From Saprospiraceae bacterium (GTDB lineage: Bacteria > Bacteroidota > Bacteroidia > Chitinophagales > Saprospiraceae), in contig JADJNW010000001.1 in the NCBI GenBank assembly GCA_016714085.1, positions 124,001 through 188,000 on the forward strand: 64,000 nt of DNA, written 5' to 3'. The notes under the pieces are model-generated. The model searched no databases. It was not told where the DNA came from and saw only the letters and a program-made list of their open reading frames with translations. Both the position numbers and the translations under genes were made by a program. Shown here in pieces: positions 54,498 through 62,789 of this stretch. How positions within the stretch are numbered: the stretch's first letter is position 1; each line of letters starts with the position of its first letter.

Positions 54498-55148
54498 TTG
54501 ATGGAAGATTCTTACCGACATAAAGGCATGCGAAAGCGCTTGATTGAAAAGCTACGCGAACGAGGCATCAGTGATGAGCGGATACTGGCAGCGATGGAAG
54601 CCTTGCCACGGCATTATTTTTTGGATAAAGCCTTTGAAGAGCACGCTTATGAAGATAAAGCCTTTCCTATCGGGAGTGAGCAAACTATTTCCCAGCCTTA
54701 TACCGTTGCTTATCAAACCAGCCTTTTAGAAATAAAAAAACGCGATAAAATCCTGGAAATTGGCACTGGCTCTGGTTATCAGGCAGCAATACTGGCTTTG
54801 ATGGGCGCAAGAGTCTATACCGTAGAGCGTCAAGAAGCATTGTTTCAAAAAACGAAGGCGCTGCTTGAAGAACTAAAAGTCGGGAATATTCGATGTTTTT
54901 TACGAGATGGCACCAAAGGCTTGGCAGAATATGCACCATTTGACAAAATCCTGGTGACTGCCGGAGCAATCGGCATACCGGAAGCGCTTTTGCAACAATT
55001 GAAGATTGGCGGTATGCTTGTCATTCCGGTAGGAGAAGATGTGCAGAAAATGTATCGCATTACGCGCATTTCTGAAAAAGAATTCAAGCAAGAAGCTTTT
55101 GACGATTTTCGTTTTGTGCCATTTTTGGAAGGGATTAAAAAATTATAA
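54498..55148 (+). CDS. pcm: Protein-L-isoaspartate O-methyltransferase
   Basis: Repairs isoaspartyl residues in aged proteins with S-adenosylmethionine. 216 residues with the family opening MEALPRHYFLDKAFEEHAYEDKAFPIGSEQTISQPYTVA (IGxGQTISQP-type motif), SAM motif I in KILEIGTGSGYQAAILALMGARVYTVER, and the post-motifs FDKILVTAGAIGIPEALLQQLKIGGMLVIPVG. Length normal. Its start region overlaps a repeat-rich spacer; two adjacent ATGs are possible. Confidence 0.95.
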   Translation: MMEDSYRHKGMRKRLIEKLRERGISDERILAAMEALPRHYFLDKAFEEHAYEDKAFPIGSEQTISQPYTVAYQTSLLEIKKRDKILEIGTGSGYQAAILALMGARVYTVERQEALFQKTKALLEELKVGNIRCFLRDGTKGLAEYAPFDKILVTAGAIGIPEALLQQLKIGGMLVIPVGEDVQKMYRITRISEKEFKQEAFDDFRFVPFLEGIKKL

Positions 55149-55327
55149 GCAATTGATCATTGATAATTAATCATCTGGCGATTTTTACAAATTAAAATCA
55201 ATAGTTTGTTTGAAATAAAAGCTATGAATGTATTTTAGAACAGCCAATAATGTTTTTAAAAAATTATCTAAATTCTTAAAATAACCTGCCTAACTCCTTT
55301 AAATTCTTTTATTTTGAAAAATAAAAC

Positions 55328-55414
55328 TGATATTTATCATCCCTTTTGTGATAAATATCACTCATTCGCCTGATGCTTATCATCAAACCACGACCGTATC
55401 TCTCTTTAACTTTG
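55328..55414 (+). promoter_or_regulatory. Three phased FNR-like sites and promoter of the YceI-porin cluster
   Basis: TGATATTTATCA, TGATAAATATCA (extended TTGTGATAAATATCAC) and TGATGCTTATCA are centred at about 55333.5, 55354.5 and 55376.5, i.e. 21 and 22 bp apart, two helical turns. TAACTTTG at 55407-55414 is the -7 box. With a start near 55420 the last site is at about -43. The other parts of the 55149-55454 spacer hold no gene. Confidence 0.75.
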
Positions 55415-55454
55415 CCATTGTAATTAAAAAACAAAAAAATAAAATACAAACGAT

Positions 55455-56057
55455 ATGGTACGCTATTTTTTCACCCTGATGATCGCCGTTGGAATGTGTA
55501 ATATAAGCTTAGCGCAAGCAACTTATGAAATCACTTCCAGCAAGATGACCATAACCGGTACTTCTAATGTACACGAATGGGAATCTAACGTAACACAATT
55601 GACCGCTTCCGCTGATATAATGCTTGAGGGCAATGTTTTAAAAGCCATCAAGACGCTCAGCGTAGAAATCCCGGTAAAAGGAATCAAGAGTGCCAAGGGT
55701 TCTATCATGGATAAAAAAACCTGGGGCGCATTGAAACAAGAATCGAATCCGACGATTACTTACAAGCTCACCAAGATTACTGCACTTGACAAGAATGGCG
55801 ACAACTACACGATCAAGGCTTCCGGCAATCTGAACATCGCCGGCACAAGTAAAGCCATTGAAATGGAAGTGAAAGGCAAACTTCTTAGTGATGGTAGTCT
55901 GCAATTCGACGGTGCTAAGAAAATTTTGATGACCGATTTTGGCATCGACCCGCCCACTGCGCTTATGGGTACGATGAAAACCGGCAACGAAGTAACCATT
56001 AGCTTTTCAGTAAAAATGGTGAAAGGCAATGGCAACAGCAAATCCGTAGGAAAATAA
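55455..56057 (+). CDS. YceI-family periplasmic protein
   Basis: A 200-residue protein with a signal peptide (VRYFFTLMIAVGMCNISLAQ). The YceI lipocalin-like barrel follows: YEITSSKMTITGTSNVHEWESNV, a central NPTITYKLTKITAL, NLNIAGTSKAIEMEVKGKL, and the conserved MTDFGIDPPTALMGTMKTGNEVTISF end. YceI proteins bind polyisoprenoid or amphiphilic ligands in a hydrophobic tunnel. It is first in a cluster with a porin (39 bp later) and a second YceI, under three FNR-like sites. Exact ligand unknown. Confidence 0.92.
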   Translation: MVRYFFTLMIAVGMCNISLAQATYEITSSKMTITGTSNVHEWESNVTQLTASADIMLEGNVLKAIKTLSVEIPVKGIKSAKGSIMDKKTWGALKQESNPTITYKLTKITALDKNGDNYTIKASGNLNIAGTSKAIEMEVKGKLLSDGSLQFDGAKKILMTDFGIDPPTALMGTMKTGNEVTISFSVKMVKGNGNSKSVGK

Positions 56058-56096
56058 ACGAATAAAAATTATATCACCACCAAAATTATTAAGTTT

Positions 56097-57455
56097 ATGA
56101 GACTCTTCAATCAAATAATGAAGATATTGACAGTCGTAGCACTTGTCTCCTTCGCAGCAATAGCATTCGCACAACAACCTGAAATTCAATACTTCCGTCC
56201 GTACGACCAAAAAGGCGTTAATACTTTTGAGCCGAAGAAAAATGTGGAAATACCTGCATTTGAAGGCATTAAAGTACGCATTGGTGGCGCTTTTACACAG
56301 CAATACCAGTCGATTAGCCACGAAAACAAAGCAGATGTAAAACTGCACACCGATGGCAAAACCGACTTGAACAAATTGTATCCTTTAGGCAATGGTTTCA
56401 ACCTGGCACAAGCAAACTTGAACTTCAACGTACAATTGGAAGATGGTATCAGTTTGACATTGGAAAACTATATGTCTTCTCGCCACCACCAGGAATTTTG
56501 GGTAAAAGGCGGTTTCGTACAAGTGGACAAGCTTCCGATGTTTGGCAATCCTGAATGGTTTACCAAGTATGTGCGCGTGAAAATTGGTCACTTTGGAGTG
56601 AATTACGGCGACCAGCAATTCCGTCGTACAGATGGCGGTAACGCTATGTACAATCCATTTGTTGGTAACTATATCATGGATCAGTTTGCTACTGAGATCG
56701 GCGGTGAGGTTTACATATTCCCAACCAATGACCTGATGGTTATGGCGGGTGTCACCAACGGTTTAATCAACGGGAATGTTGCGGATGTAACTAAGAAGCC
56801 TTCTTTCTATGCAAAATTGGCTTTTGACAAGCAAGTAAATGAAGACTTCCGCGTACGCTTGTCGGGTTCGGCTTATATGAATGAAGAATCTGGTAGAAAC
56901 ACCTTATTTGGTGGCGACCGCACAGGCTCTCGTTTCTACTTCGCAATGGAACCAGAATATTATCTTTCCAGCGGCGTTTTGACCAAAACTGGTACAGCAG
57001 ATAAAGCCTTCTCTGGTCGTATCAATCCTGGCTTTAGTACAAATGTTGCAACCTGGCAAGTAGCTCCATTCTTGAAATTCAAAGGCTTAGAAGTATTTGC
57101 TACTTACGAACAAGCGAAAGGCTATGCCAGCAGCGACCCGAAAGCTGAAGGTGCATCGAAACCTGAAAAACGCAAAGTCGATCAAATCGCAGTGGAAGGT
57201 GTCTATCGCTTCTTGAAAAATGAGCAAGTGTATATCGGTGGCCGTTATAATACAGTATCTGGCCGCATCGATGCAAGGACTGCTAATGATTTGACAGTGA
57301 ACCGCTACGAGCTGGTTGCTGGTTGGTACGCTACTAAGAACTTGTTGCTGAAAGGCGCTTACGTGAATCAAGAATACAAAGACTACCCAAGCTCCAGCAT
57401 TTATGCTGAAGGTTTATTCAATGGCTTGATGGTAGAAGCCGTATTAGCATTCTAA
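56097..57455 (+). CDS. Outer-membrane beta-barrel porin
   Basis: A 452-residue exported protein; the signal is LTVVALVSFAAIAFAQ after MRLFNQIMK. Many amphipathic strands follow (IKVRIGGAFTQQYQS, GISLTLENYMSS, KYVRVKIGHFGVNYGDQQFRRTDGGNAMYNPF, VYIGGRYNTVSGRI). The C-terminus ends in Phe (NGLMVEAVLAF), typical of Bam substrates. The general form is that of phosphate-selective or short-chain porins. It is flanked by two YceI genes and closed by a strong terminator. The transported solute cannot be named. Confidence 0.85.
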   Translation: MRLFNQIMKILTVVALVSFAAIAFAQQPEIQYFRPYDQKGVNTFEPKKNVEIPAFEGIKVRIGGAFTQQYQSISHENKADVKLHTDGKTDLNKLYPLGNGFNLAQANLNFNVQLEDGISLTLENYMSSRHHQEFWVKGGFVQVDKLPMFGNPEWFTKYVRVKIGHFGVNYGDQQFRRTDGGNAMYNPFVGNYIMDQFATEIGGEVYIFPTNDLMVMAGVTNGLINGNVADVTKKPSFYAKLAFDKQVNEDFRVRLSGSAYMNEESGRNTLFGGDRTGSRFYFAMEPEYYLSSGVLTKTGTADKAFSGRINPGFSTNVATWQVAPFLKFKGLEVFATYEQAKGYASSDPKAEGASKPEKRKVDQIAVEGVYRFLKNEQVYIGGRYNTVSGRIDARTANDLTVNRYELVAGWYATKNLLLKGAYVNQEYKDYPSSSIYAEGLFNGLMVEAVLAF

Positions 57456-57468
57456 TTCTGCTTAACAC

Positions 57469-57503
57469 AAACGTGTCAGGTTTGAAAACCTGACACGTTT
57501 TTT
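57469..57503 (+). terminator. Intrinsic terminator after the porin gene
   Basis: AAACGTGTCAGGTTT pairs perfectly with AAACCTGACACGTTT (15 bp) around a two-base spacer, followed by TTT. It sits between the porin and the second YceI gene, so the second YceI may depend on read-through or its own promoter. Confidence 0.92.
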
Positions 57504-57515
57504 AATCCTTGTGCC

Positions 57516-58133
57516 ATGTTCACCCGCTATTTTGCTTTTATTTTGTTCTCTCTTACCTTACTTTTGTCGGCTATGAAGACCGACACCGCATATTTCCAAA
57601 TCGAACAAGGCAGCAAACTCCAGATCAAGGGTACCAGCAATGTGACAGACTTTACCTGCCATTGCCTGGAGTCTTTTCCAAAATCGCAAGCACAAATCAC
57701 TGTTGCAGAAGATGGTACGAAAGCAAAATTTTCTAAAACTGTTTTGCAAATTCGTACCAAAAAACTCGATTGTGGCAACAAGCCAATGAACAATGATATG
57801 TTCAGCACTTTGAAAGCCGAAGAGCATCCTTATATTGAAATAGAATTGATCGAAGCCCGTCCATCGACTGGCAAATCCTTGATCTTGGAAGACACTTGGA
57901 TTCCAGTCGAAGCAACTGTCAATTTCACGATCGCTGGTGTCACGCATAAGGAAACACTTAGCATACAAGGCAAAAAGCTGGATGAATTAGAATATCGCTT
58001 CAAAAGCTCTAAAACATTGCTCTTCACGGATTACGGCATCAAACCACCACGGGCGCTGATGGGACTCGTCAAGGTTGCTAATGAGATCACCATTGAATTA
58101 GACCTTACCGTCACTATTCAAGCGCAAATGTAA
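57516..58133 (+). CDS. Second YceI-family protein
   Basis: 205 residues with a signal peptide (MFTRYFAFILFSLTLLLSA). The YceI barrel is recognisable: QIEQGSKLQIKGTSNVTDFTCHC, HPYIEIELIEA, VEATVNFTIAGVTHKETL, and LFTDYGIKPPRALMGLVKVANEITIELDL. It is diverged from the first YceI and carries Cys residues (CHC, DCGN) absent there. It begins 13 bp after the porin terminator. Function presumably parallels the first YceI, with a different ligand or partner. Confidence 0.88.
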   Translation: MFTRYFAFILFSLTLLLSAMKTDTAYFQIEQGSKLQIKGTSNVTDFTCHCLESFPKSQAQITVAEDGTKAKFSKTVLQIRTKKLDCGNKPMNNDMFSTLKAEEHPYIEIELIEARPSTGKSLILEDTWIPVEATVNFTIAGVTHKETLSIQGKKLDELEYRFKSSKTLLFTDYGIKPPRALMGLVKVANEITIELDLTVTIQAQM

Positions 58134-58153
58134 CCTGCTTCTAACTTCCGACT

Positions 58154-58696
58154 TCAATTAACCGTTCTTCCTTTCGCAGTCCTTGACTTTACATTAGTTG
58201 TATTGATTCTTTTCAAATCAACCATCAAGCTTGACCAGGCGCTGGAAGCATCCACTTCAAATTTTCGATTTTCATAAGTCACTGTTCCTTGGCGGCGCTC
58301 CCAATCAGAAGCTAATAATACGAAACGCCCACTGGCATTGGGGTTCGGACCAAACATCAAATAACGGTCATCGCCTTCTGCTTCAAAACTAACGGCAAAA
58401 CGATTTTGCTTGGGGCTAAAGAGAAAAATACCGGGCGTCCCGCGCGGGATGACGATTTCTTCTACTTGTCTTCCTCCCACCATGCGGATCGTGCCACCTT
58501 CAATACGGGAATCAGAGCTTGAGAATTCACGGCGCATGACGATGTCATCGGACAAATAAAACTGGATCTTTTTCAAATCCACTTCCGTCCACCGGTTTTC
58601 GTCATACAATTTTTCGGTAAAGGGCGTCAGTTGCGGACTGCAAGCGCCCAGCGTGAGCAATGTCACAGCAATGACAAGGGTTTTGTTTGCATTCAT
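58154..58696 (-). CDS. Hypothetical lipoprotein
   Basis: 180 residues. The signal NKTLVIAVTLLTLGAC is a lipobox (LGAC) with lipidated Cys at about 19. The body is beta-rich (KKIQFYLSDDIVMRREFSS, EEIVIPRGTPGIFL, RFAVSFEAEGDDRYLMFG, GTVTYENRKFEVD), resembling a widespread uncharacterised Bacteroidota family. The C-terminal 20 residues are basic and polar. No enzyme motif. Convergent with the second YceI gene, 20 bp away. Confidence 0.75.
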   Translation of the reverse strand: MNANKTLVIAVTLLTLGACSPQLTPFTEKLYDENRWTEVDLKKIQFYLSDDIVMRREFSSSDSRIEGGTIRMVGGRQVEEIVIPRGTPGIFLFSPKQNRFAVSFEAEGDDRYLMFGPNPNASGRFVLLASDWERRQGTVTYENRKFEVDASSAWSSLMVDLKRINTTNVKSRTAKGRTVN

Positions 58697-58828
58697 GTTG
58701 TAGATTGTTTTAAAAATGATACGGTTTTCTGTATCTAAAGAATTCTTTTCTGCGAATTTAGTTGTTTAGACGCTTAAAATGCCAGCGCTTTAAATGAATC
58801 TTAACCGGTTTTAACGAAGTTTAACAAG

Positions 58829-58890
58829 TTGGTAATCGGTTATCTGTTGACTGGAACCCCCTTTAACCCGATAATTGATAACCAATAATC
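58829..58890. repeat. Intergenic inverted repeat of GGTTATC/GATAACC words
   Basis: TTGGTAATCGGTTATCTGTT on the left and CGATAATTGATAACCAATAATCC on the right form an imperfect stem. The right arm is nearly the same as that of the element at 6171-6238, more than 50 kb away. It lies just before the PQQ dehydrogenase promoter. Confidence 0.65.
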
Positions 58891-58900
58891 CCTTTTTCTC

Positions 58901-58908
58901 TATATTCG
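58901..58908 (+). promoter_or_regulatory. -7 box of the PQQ dehydrogenase
   Basis: TATATTCG, the variant also seen before parC and metG, 29 bp before the chosen ATG at 58938. Confidence 0.5.
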
Positions 58909-58937
58909 CAATCAATAGCACACCTAATTTCCCAAGT

Positions 58938-61067
58938 ATGAAATGGACTACCGCTTTTACTTTCCTTTTATTATTGTGTTTTGCTTGCCAAAAAGAAACG
59001 GATGCAGATTGGACGCATTACCTCGGCGACCCTGCCACAACGCATTATTCCAAATTGGATCGGATCAATGTTGAAAATATTAGCCAACTACAAGTTGCCT
59101 GGACGTACAGCAGCGGCGATGCCGACACCAGCAATCGCTCGCAAATTCAGTGCAATCCACTCGTTATTGATGGCATTTTATATGGCACTTCGCCACAGTT
59201 GAAATGCTTCGCTTTGAATGCCGCTACGGGTGAAGAATTATGGTCATTCGATCCTTTTGAAGGCAATTTTGAAATGTTTGGAATGGGCGTCAATCGCGGC
59301 TTGGCATTTTGGAAAAATGGACAAGAACAAAGAATCTTGTATTGTGCGGGTTCGTTTCTATATGCTTTGGACGCGAAGACAGGACAGTTGTTCAAGGCTT
59401 TTGGCAACGAAGGTAAGGTAGATTTACACGATGGCTTGGGGCGAGATGTCAGCGATTTTTTTGTAGTGGCAAATGCCCCCGGCGTGGTGTATAAAGATTT
59501 GCTCATACTGGGTACGCGTGTGTCTGAGGCGACAGGCGCTGCGCCCGGTCATATCCGTGCGTATGATGTGCTCACGGGGGAGCAACGCTGGATTTTCCAT
59601 ACGATTCCTCAACCAGGCGAATTTGGCTACGAAACTTGGCCGTCCGATGCCTGGCAGCGCATTGGCGGCGCGAACGCTTGGGCAGGTATGAGTTTGGATG
59701 AAAAGCGCGGTATGGTGTTTGTGCCTACTGGCTCTGCTTCTTACGATTTTTACGGCGGCGATCGCGAAGGCGACAACTTGTTTGCGAATTGTATTCTCGC
59801 TTTGGATGCGAATACCGGCAAGCGCATTTGGCATTACCAGACGGTGCACCACGATATTTGGGATCGGGATTTGCCTTGTCCGCCAACGCTTGTAACGGTG
59901 GAGCATGACGGCAAACCAATAGATGCAGTAGCGCAAGCGACCAAATCAGGGTATATTTTTCTCTTGAATCGGGAAACAGGAGAATCTTTATTTCCTGTAA
60001 AGGAGCAACCCGTGCGGACTTCGGATTTGAAAGGTGAAAAAGCTGCTGTAACACAGCCCATTCCGACGAAGCCTTTGCCTTTTGCAAGAAACAGAATTGA
60101 CAGTGCAGATTTGACCGACCTGACGCCGGAAGAACACGCCTACGCTCTGGATATTTGGAGGAAAAGTAAAAAAGGTGAACCTTTTATCCCGCCAACACTG
60201 GAAGGAACGTTGCTTTTCCCAGGTTTCGATGGTGGTGCAGAATGGGGTGGTGCGGCCTTTGATCCGGAGAGCAAATTATTGTATGTGAATGCTAATGAGA
60301 TGCCCTGGATTTTGCAAATGCTTCCATATCAGGCAGAAGCAGGGGATTCGCCGATTGCCAAAGGCAAAAATATTTATCAAACGCAGTGCATGAATTGTCA
60401 CGGTAAGGATTTGAAAGGCGCTTCCATTTTTAAAGTACCCAATTTGGAAGGAGTGAAAGACCGCTATCCCAAAGAAGAAATTGTCAAACTCGTCAAGAAT
60501 GGCAAGGGCGTGATGCCTTCTTTCACTTTTCTGTCGGATGAAGAAATTGAGTCCGTAGTAGCCTTTATTCAAGAAGGAAAAGGAATTTCCGAATCCACTA
60601 CCGATAATGGAAAGGATCAGGACAATGACCTTTGGACGTATCCCTACGTGATGGCGGGTTACAAACGCTTCAAAACGCCCGAAGGTTATCCTGCCATCAA
60701 GCCACCCTGGGGTACGCTCACCGCGATCAATTTGAATAATGGCGAATTTGCCTGGCAAATACCTTTTGGGGAACATCTTGAACTCGTAGCCAAAGGCTTA
60801 CCACCAACGGGTTGTGAGAATTACGGTGGCGCGGTGGTCACCGCTGGCGGGGTACTCATCATCGCTGCTACCCTGGATGAAAAAATCCGTGCATTCGACA
60901 AAACAAACGGCAAATTGCTTTGGGAAGCCAAGCTACCCGCTGCCGGTTACGCTACGCCCGCTACCTATTCGGTGAATGGCAAGCAATACGTGGTTATTGC
61001 TTGTGGTGGTGGCAAACTAAATACCAAATCAGGGGACACTTGGGTCGCTTTTGCCTTGCCGGACTGA
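58938..61067 (+). CDS. PQQ-dependent dehydrogenase with an inserted cytochrome c domain, lipoprotein
   Basis: About 709 residues from MKWTTAFTFLLLLCFACQK, a lipoprotein-type signal; the upstream ATG at 58875 would add residues ahead of it. An eight-bladed quinoprotein propeller is suggested by WTHYLGDPATTHYSKLDRINVENISQLQVAWTY, the PAWxxYGGDR-related blades, and WHYQTVHHDIWDRDLPCPPTL (active-site Asp region). A cytochrome c module (QTQCMNCHGKDLKG) lies at about 480-560, inside the propeller, before TAINLNNGEFAWQIPFG. It probably oxidises an alcohol or sugar and passes electrons via its own heme. PQQ synthesis genes are not in the window. Confidence 0.88.
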   Translation: MKWTTAFTFLLLLCFACQKETDADWTHYLGDPATTHYSKLDRINVENISQLQVAWTYSSGDADTSNRSQIQCNPLVIDGILYGTSPQLKCFALNAATGEELWSFDPFEGNFEMFGMGVNRGLAFWKNGQEQRILYCAGSFLYALDAKTGQLFKAFGNEGKVDLHDGLGRDVSDFFVVANAPGVVYKDLLILGTRVSEATGAAPGHIRAYDVLTGEQRWIFHTIPQPGEFGYETWPSDAWQRIGGANAWAGMSLDEKRGMVFVPTGSASYDFYGGDREGDNLFANCILALDANTGKRIWHYQTVHHDIWDRDLPCPPTLVTVEHDGKPIDAVAQATKSGYIFLLNRETGESLFPVKEQPVRTSDLKGEKAAVTQPIPTKPLPFARNRIDSADLTDLTPEEHAYALDIWRKSKKGEPFIPPTLEGTLLFPGFDGGAEWGGAAFDPESKLLYVNANEMPWILQMLPYQAEAGDSPIAKGKNIYQTQCMNCHGKDLKGASIFKVPNLEGVKDRYPKEEIVKLVKNGKGVMPSFTFLSDEEIESVVAFIQEGKGISESTTDNGKDQDNDLWTYPYVMAGYKRFKTPEGYPAIKPPWGTLTAINLNNGEFAWQIPFGEHLELVAKGLPPTGCENYGGAVVTAGGVLIIAATLDEKIRAFDKTNGKLLWEAKLPAAGYATPATYSVNGKQYVVIACGGGKLNTKSGDTWVAFALPD

Positions 61068-61092
61068 TTTTTCAGGTCTGAGAAATCATTTT

Positions 61093-61193
61093 ATAAGCTT
61101 GAAAAATAAATTTACAAGATTGTAGAATCGTCTAATATGCTTGTGGAAAGAGTGAATAGGCTTGAAAAATAACTCCATAAGCTTAAAAAATGA
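61093..61193. repeat. Four GCTTGAAAAATAA-like words
   Basis: ATAAGCTTGAAAAATAA (61093), ATATGCTTGTGGAAAGA (61135), ATAGGCTTGAAAAATAA (61156) and ATAAGCTTAAAAAATGA (61177) in 100 bp, directly oriented. Similar words occur at 17608-17745. They lie in the 435-bp gene-free spacer 61068-61502. Confidence 0.6.
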
Positions 61194-61298
61194 GGCCGCA
61201 GGTGTTGGTTTGAGCCAAATCCAGGGCAGGTGACTTCTCTACGGCGGTCGTTGTTTTTTGATTTCATGACTCGGTGATTTTAAGAAATATAAAATAAA

Positions 61299-61347
61299 CC
61301 ATTGGGCATCCGTTTTCATACCTCATAAGGAGGCTAATGCCCAATGG
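61299..61347. repeat. Perfect 11-bp inverted repeat
   Basis: CCATTGGGCAT (61299) and ATGCCCAATGG (61337) flank a 27-bp interior that holds a smaller CCTC/GAGG stem. It could be a small RNA, a terminator or a binding site; no T-run follows. Nothing else gene-like was seen in this spacer. Confidence 0.5.
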
Positions 61348-61502
61348 ACTCAACTCATTGAAAGGGGCTCTTCTATCATTCCACCATTAACCCACTTTCA
61401 TTGCCCCGGCAATAAAGAAGTACTGTTCAAATGTACCTTGCTTACTAGCTTTTTGAAAATTTACCTTTGCACAAATTCTATTGGCGTTGAGTATACTCCC
61501 AT

Positions 61503-62357
61503 CTAAATACCATCAGGAGGAAGTGTTATATCTGTTATACCATCTTTTCCAGAGACATCGATTAAGAAAGTCTTGGTAAAGGACTGAAACCATCCATAAT
61601 AACTTAGAGTGATTTTGACTATAGTATAAGCATTCACATCAGCGACCGTACCTATATTGGAAATATTGCTGACACTAGCTGTGGCATTAATATTCCAAGT
61701 TGCACCAGCAGATACGTTTGAAAATGCTACGTGGATATTTGGAATGTAATTCCCTCCTTTAGAGATGTCGATATTTTTGCCACCGTAGGAAGCACCATAG
61801 GTGCCTCCCACACTAAAACGGACATCAGTATTTACTACGCCAATAGCATTTTTAGTATAAATAGACAATTCTCCGGACTTAAAAACTTTGGCGTTTTCAT
61901 AATTCACCCAATTGGTGTCAAGATCATTGAGAATAGAGGTGAAATCTCCATCGACATTGACAACCGGCCTAGCATCTTTTATGATGTCCCAGACTAGTTT
62001 TGTTGCCTCGACGGCTGCTTGGGCAGCTTCCGCCCCACCTCTATCCGATTGAGGTATTTTATTATCCATTTCATTTTCCGAACTAAAAGCCTTTTGAAGT
62101 CTTTCTTGATGAGCCATAAAAGCTGGATGAACTTCCTCCTCTAACACGGTGATATGTGGGTGATTTGCGAGGCTGTCAAAATGAATCGATCCTTGTTGGG
62201 CAAGGCTATCCGGGCCATTCCATTGTAGTTTCGTTCGGAACAAGATTTGGTCACCAATTTTAATGCCCATCTCCATAACATGGTCATCTGTTTGTGAATT
62301 TTCTCTACAGCTGCTAAGTGATAGAAGTAAGATAGTACAAGCAATTAAGTATTTCAT
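61503..62357 (-). CDS. Hypothetical lipoprotein
   Basis: About 284 residues from MKYLIACTILLLSLSSC, a signal peptide with lipobox LSSC; an upstream start at 62390 is rejected. Residues 95-125 are helical (GGAEAAQAAVEATKLVWDIIKDARPVV). The C-terminal half is rich in Gly, Ser, Thr and Asn (FSVGGTYGASYGGKNIDISKGG, NINATASVSNISNIGTV), suggesting beta structure. No family was recognised. It is followed upstream by a 430-bp non-coding region and is not obviously linked to the hybrid kinase gene beyond it. Confidence 0.7.
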   Translation of the reverse strand: MKYLIACTILLLSLSSCRENSQTDDHVMEMGIKIGDQILFRTKLQWNGPDSLAQQGSIHFDSLANHPHITVLEEEVHPAFMAHQERLQKAFSSENEMDNKIPQSDRGGAEAAQAAVEATKLVWDIIKDARPVVNVDGDFTSILNDLDTNWVNYENAKVFKSGELSIYTKNAIGVVNTDVRFSVGGTYGASYGGKNIDISKGGNYIPNIHVAFSNVSAGATWNINATASVSNISNIGTVADVNAYTIVKITLSYYGWFQSFTKTFLIDVSGKDGITDITLPPDGI

Positions 62358-62789
62358 TTTGTTGTTTTTTGATGGGCATACTAAGCCCATGATTTAGGAA
62401 TTAAGTGATAAAGCCACCATTGAGAAGCTGTTCCAAATTTGTTTATAGTTTAATGTGATTGCTATAATTCGAGTTATAAGAAATTCAAAAAATGCCTATG
62501 AAATAGCATTTCTGTCTTCTTGTGCTTTAGCAATTTTGACTTTGATATTAAACCTTTTGTAAATTTGAAACAGCTTCTGAGGGATACCGAATAAATACTC
62601 ACTATCAGCCAGCAAGTCACCTATTCTAATGTATCACTGATAGAACCTTGACGCAAGGTTGCAAGCTTTTTGGTACTTACCCCTTCACCTATTCCCCAAA
62701 ACCAGCACCTATTCCACATCGGGCATAAAAATAGTAGCACTTATTTTGCATCAGGAAAATAAGTCGTTAGTTAAATATTTGAAATTCAG
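62358..62789. other. Gene-free spacer before the hybrid kinase gene
   Basis: AT-rich, with several short T-runs and a CTTGACGCAAGGTTGCAAG inverted repeat near 62651. No gene, tRNA or clear promoter found. Confidence 0.4.
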
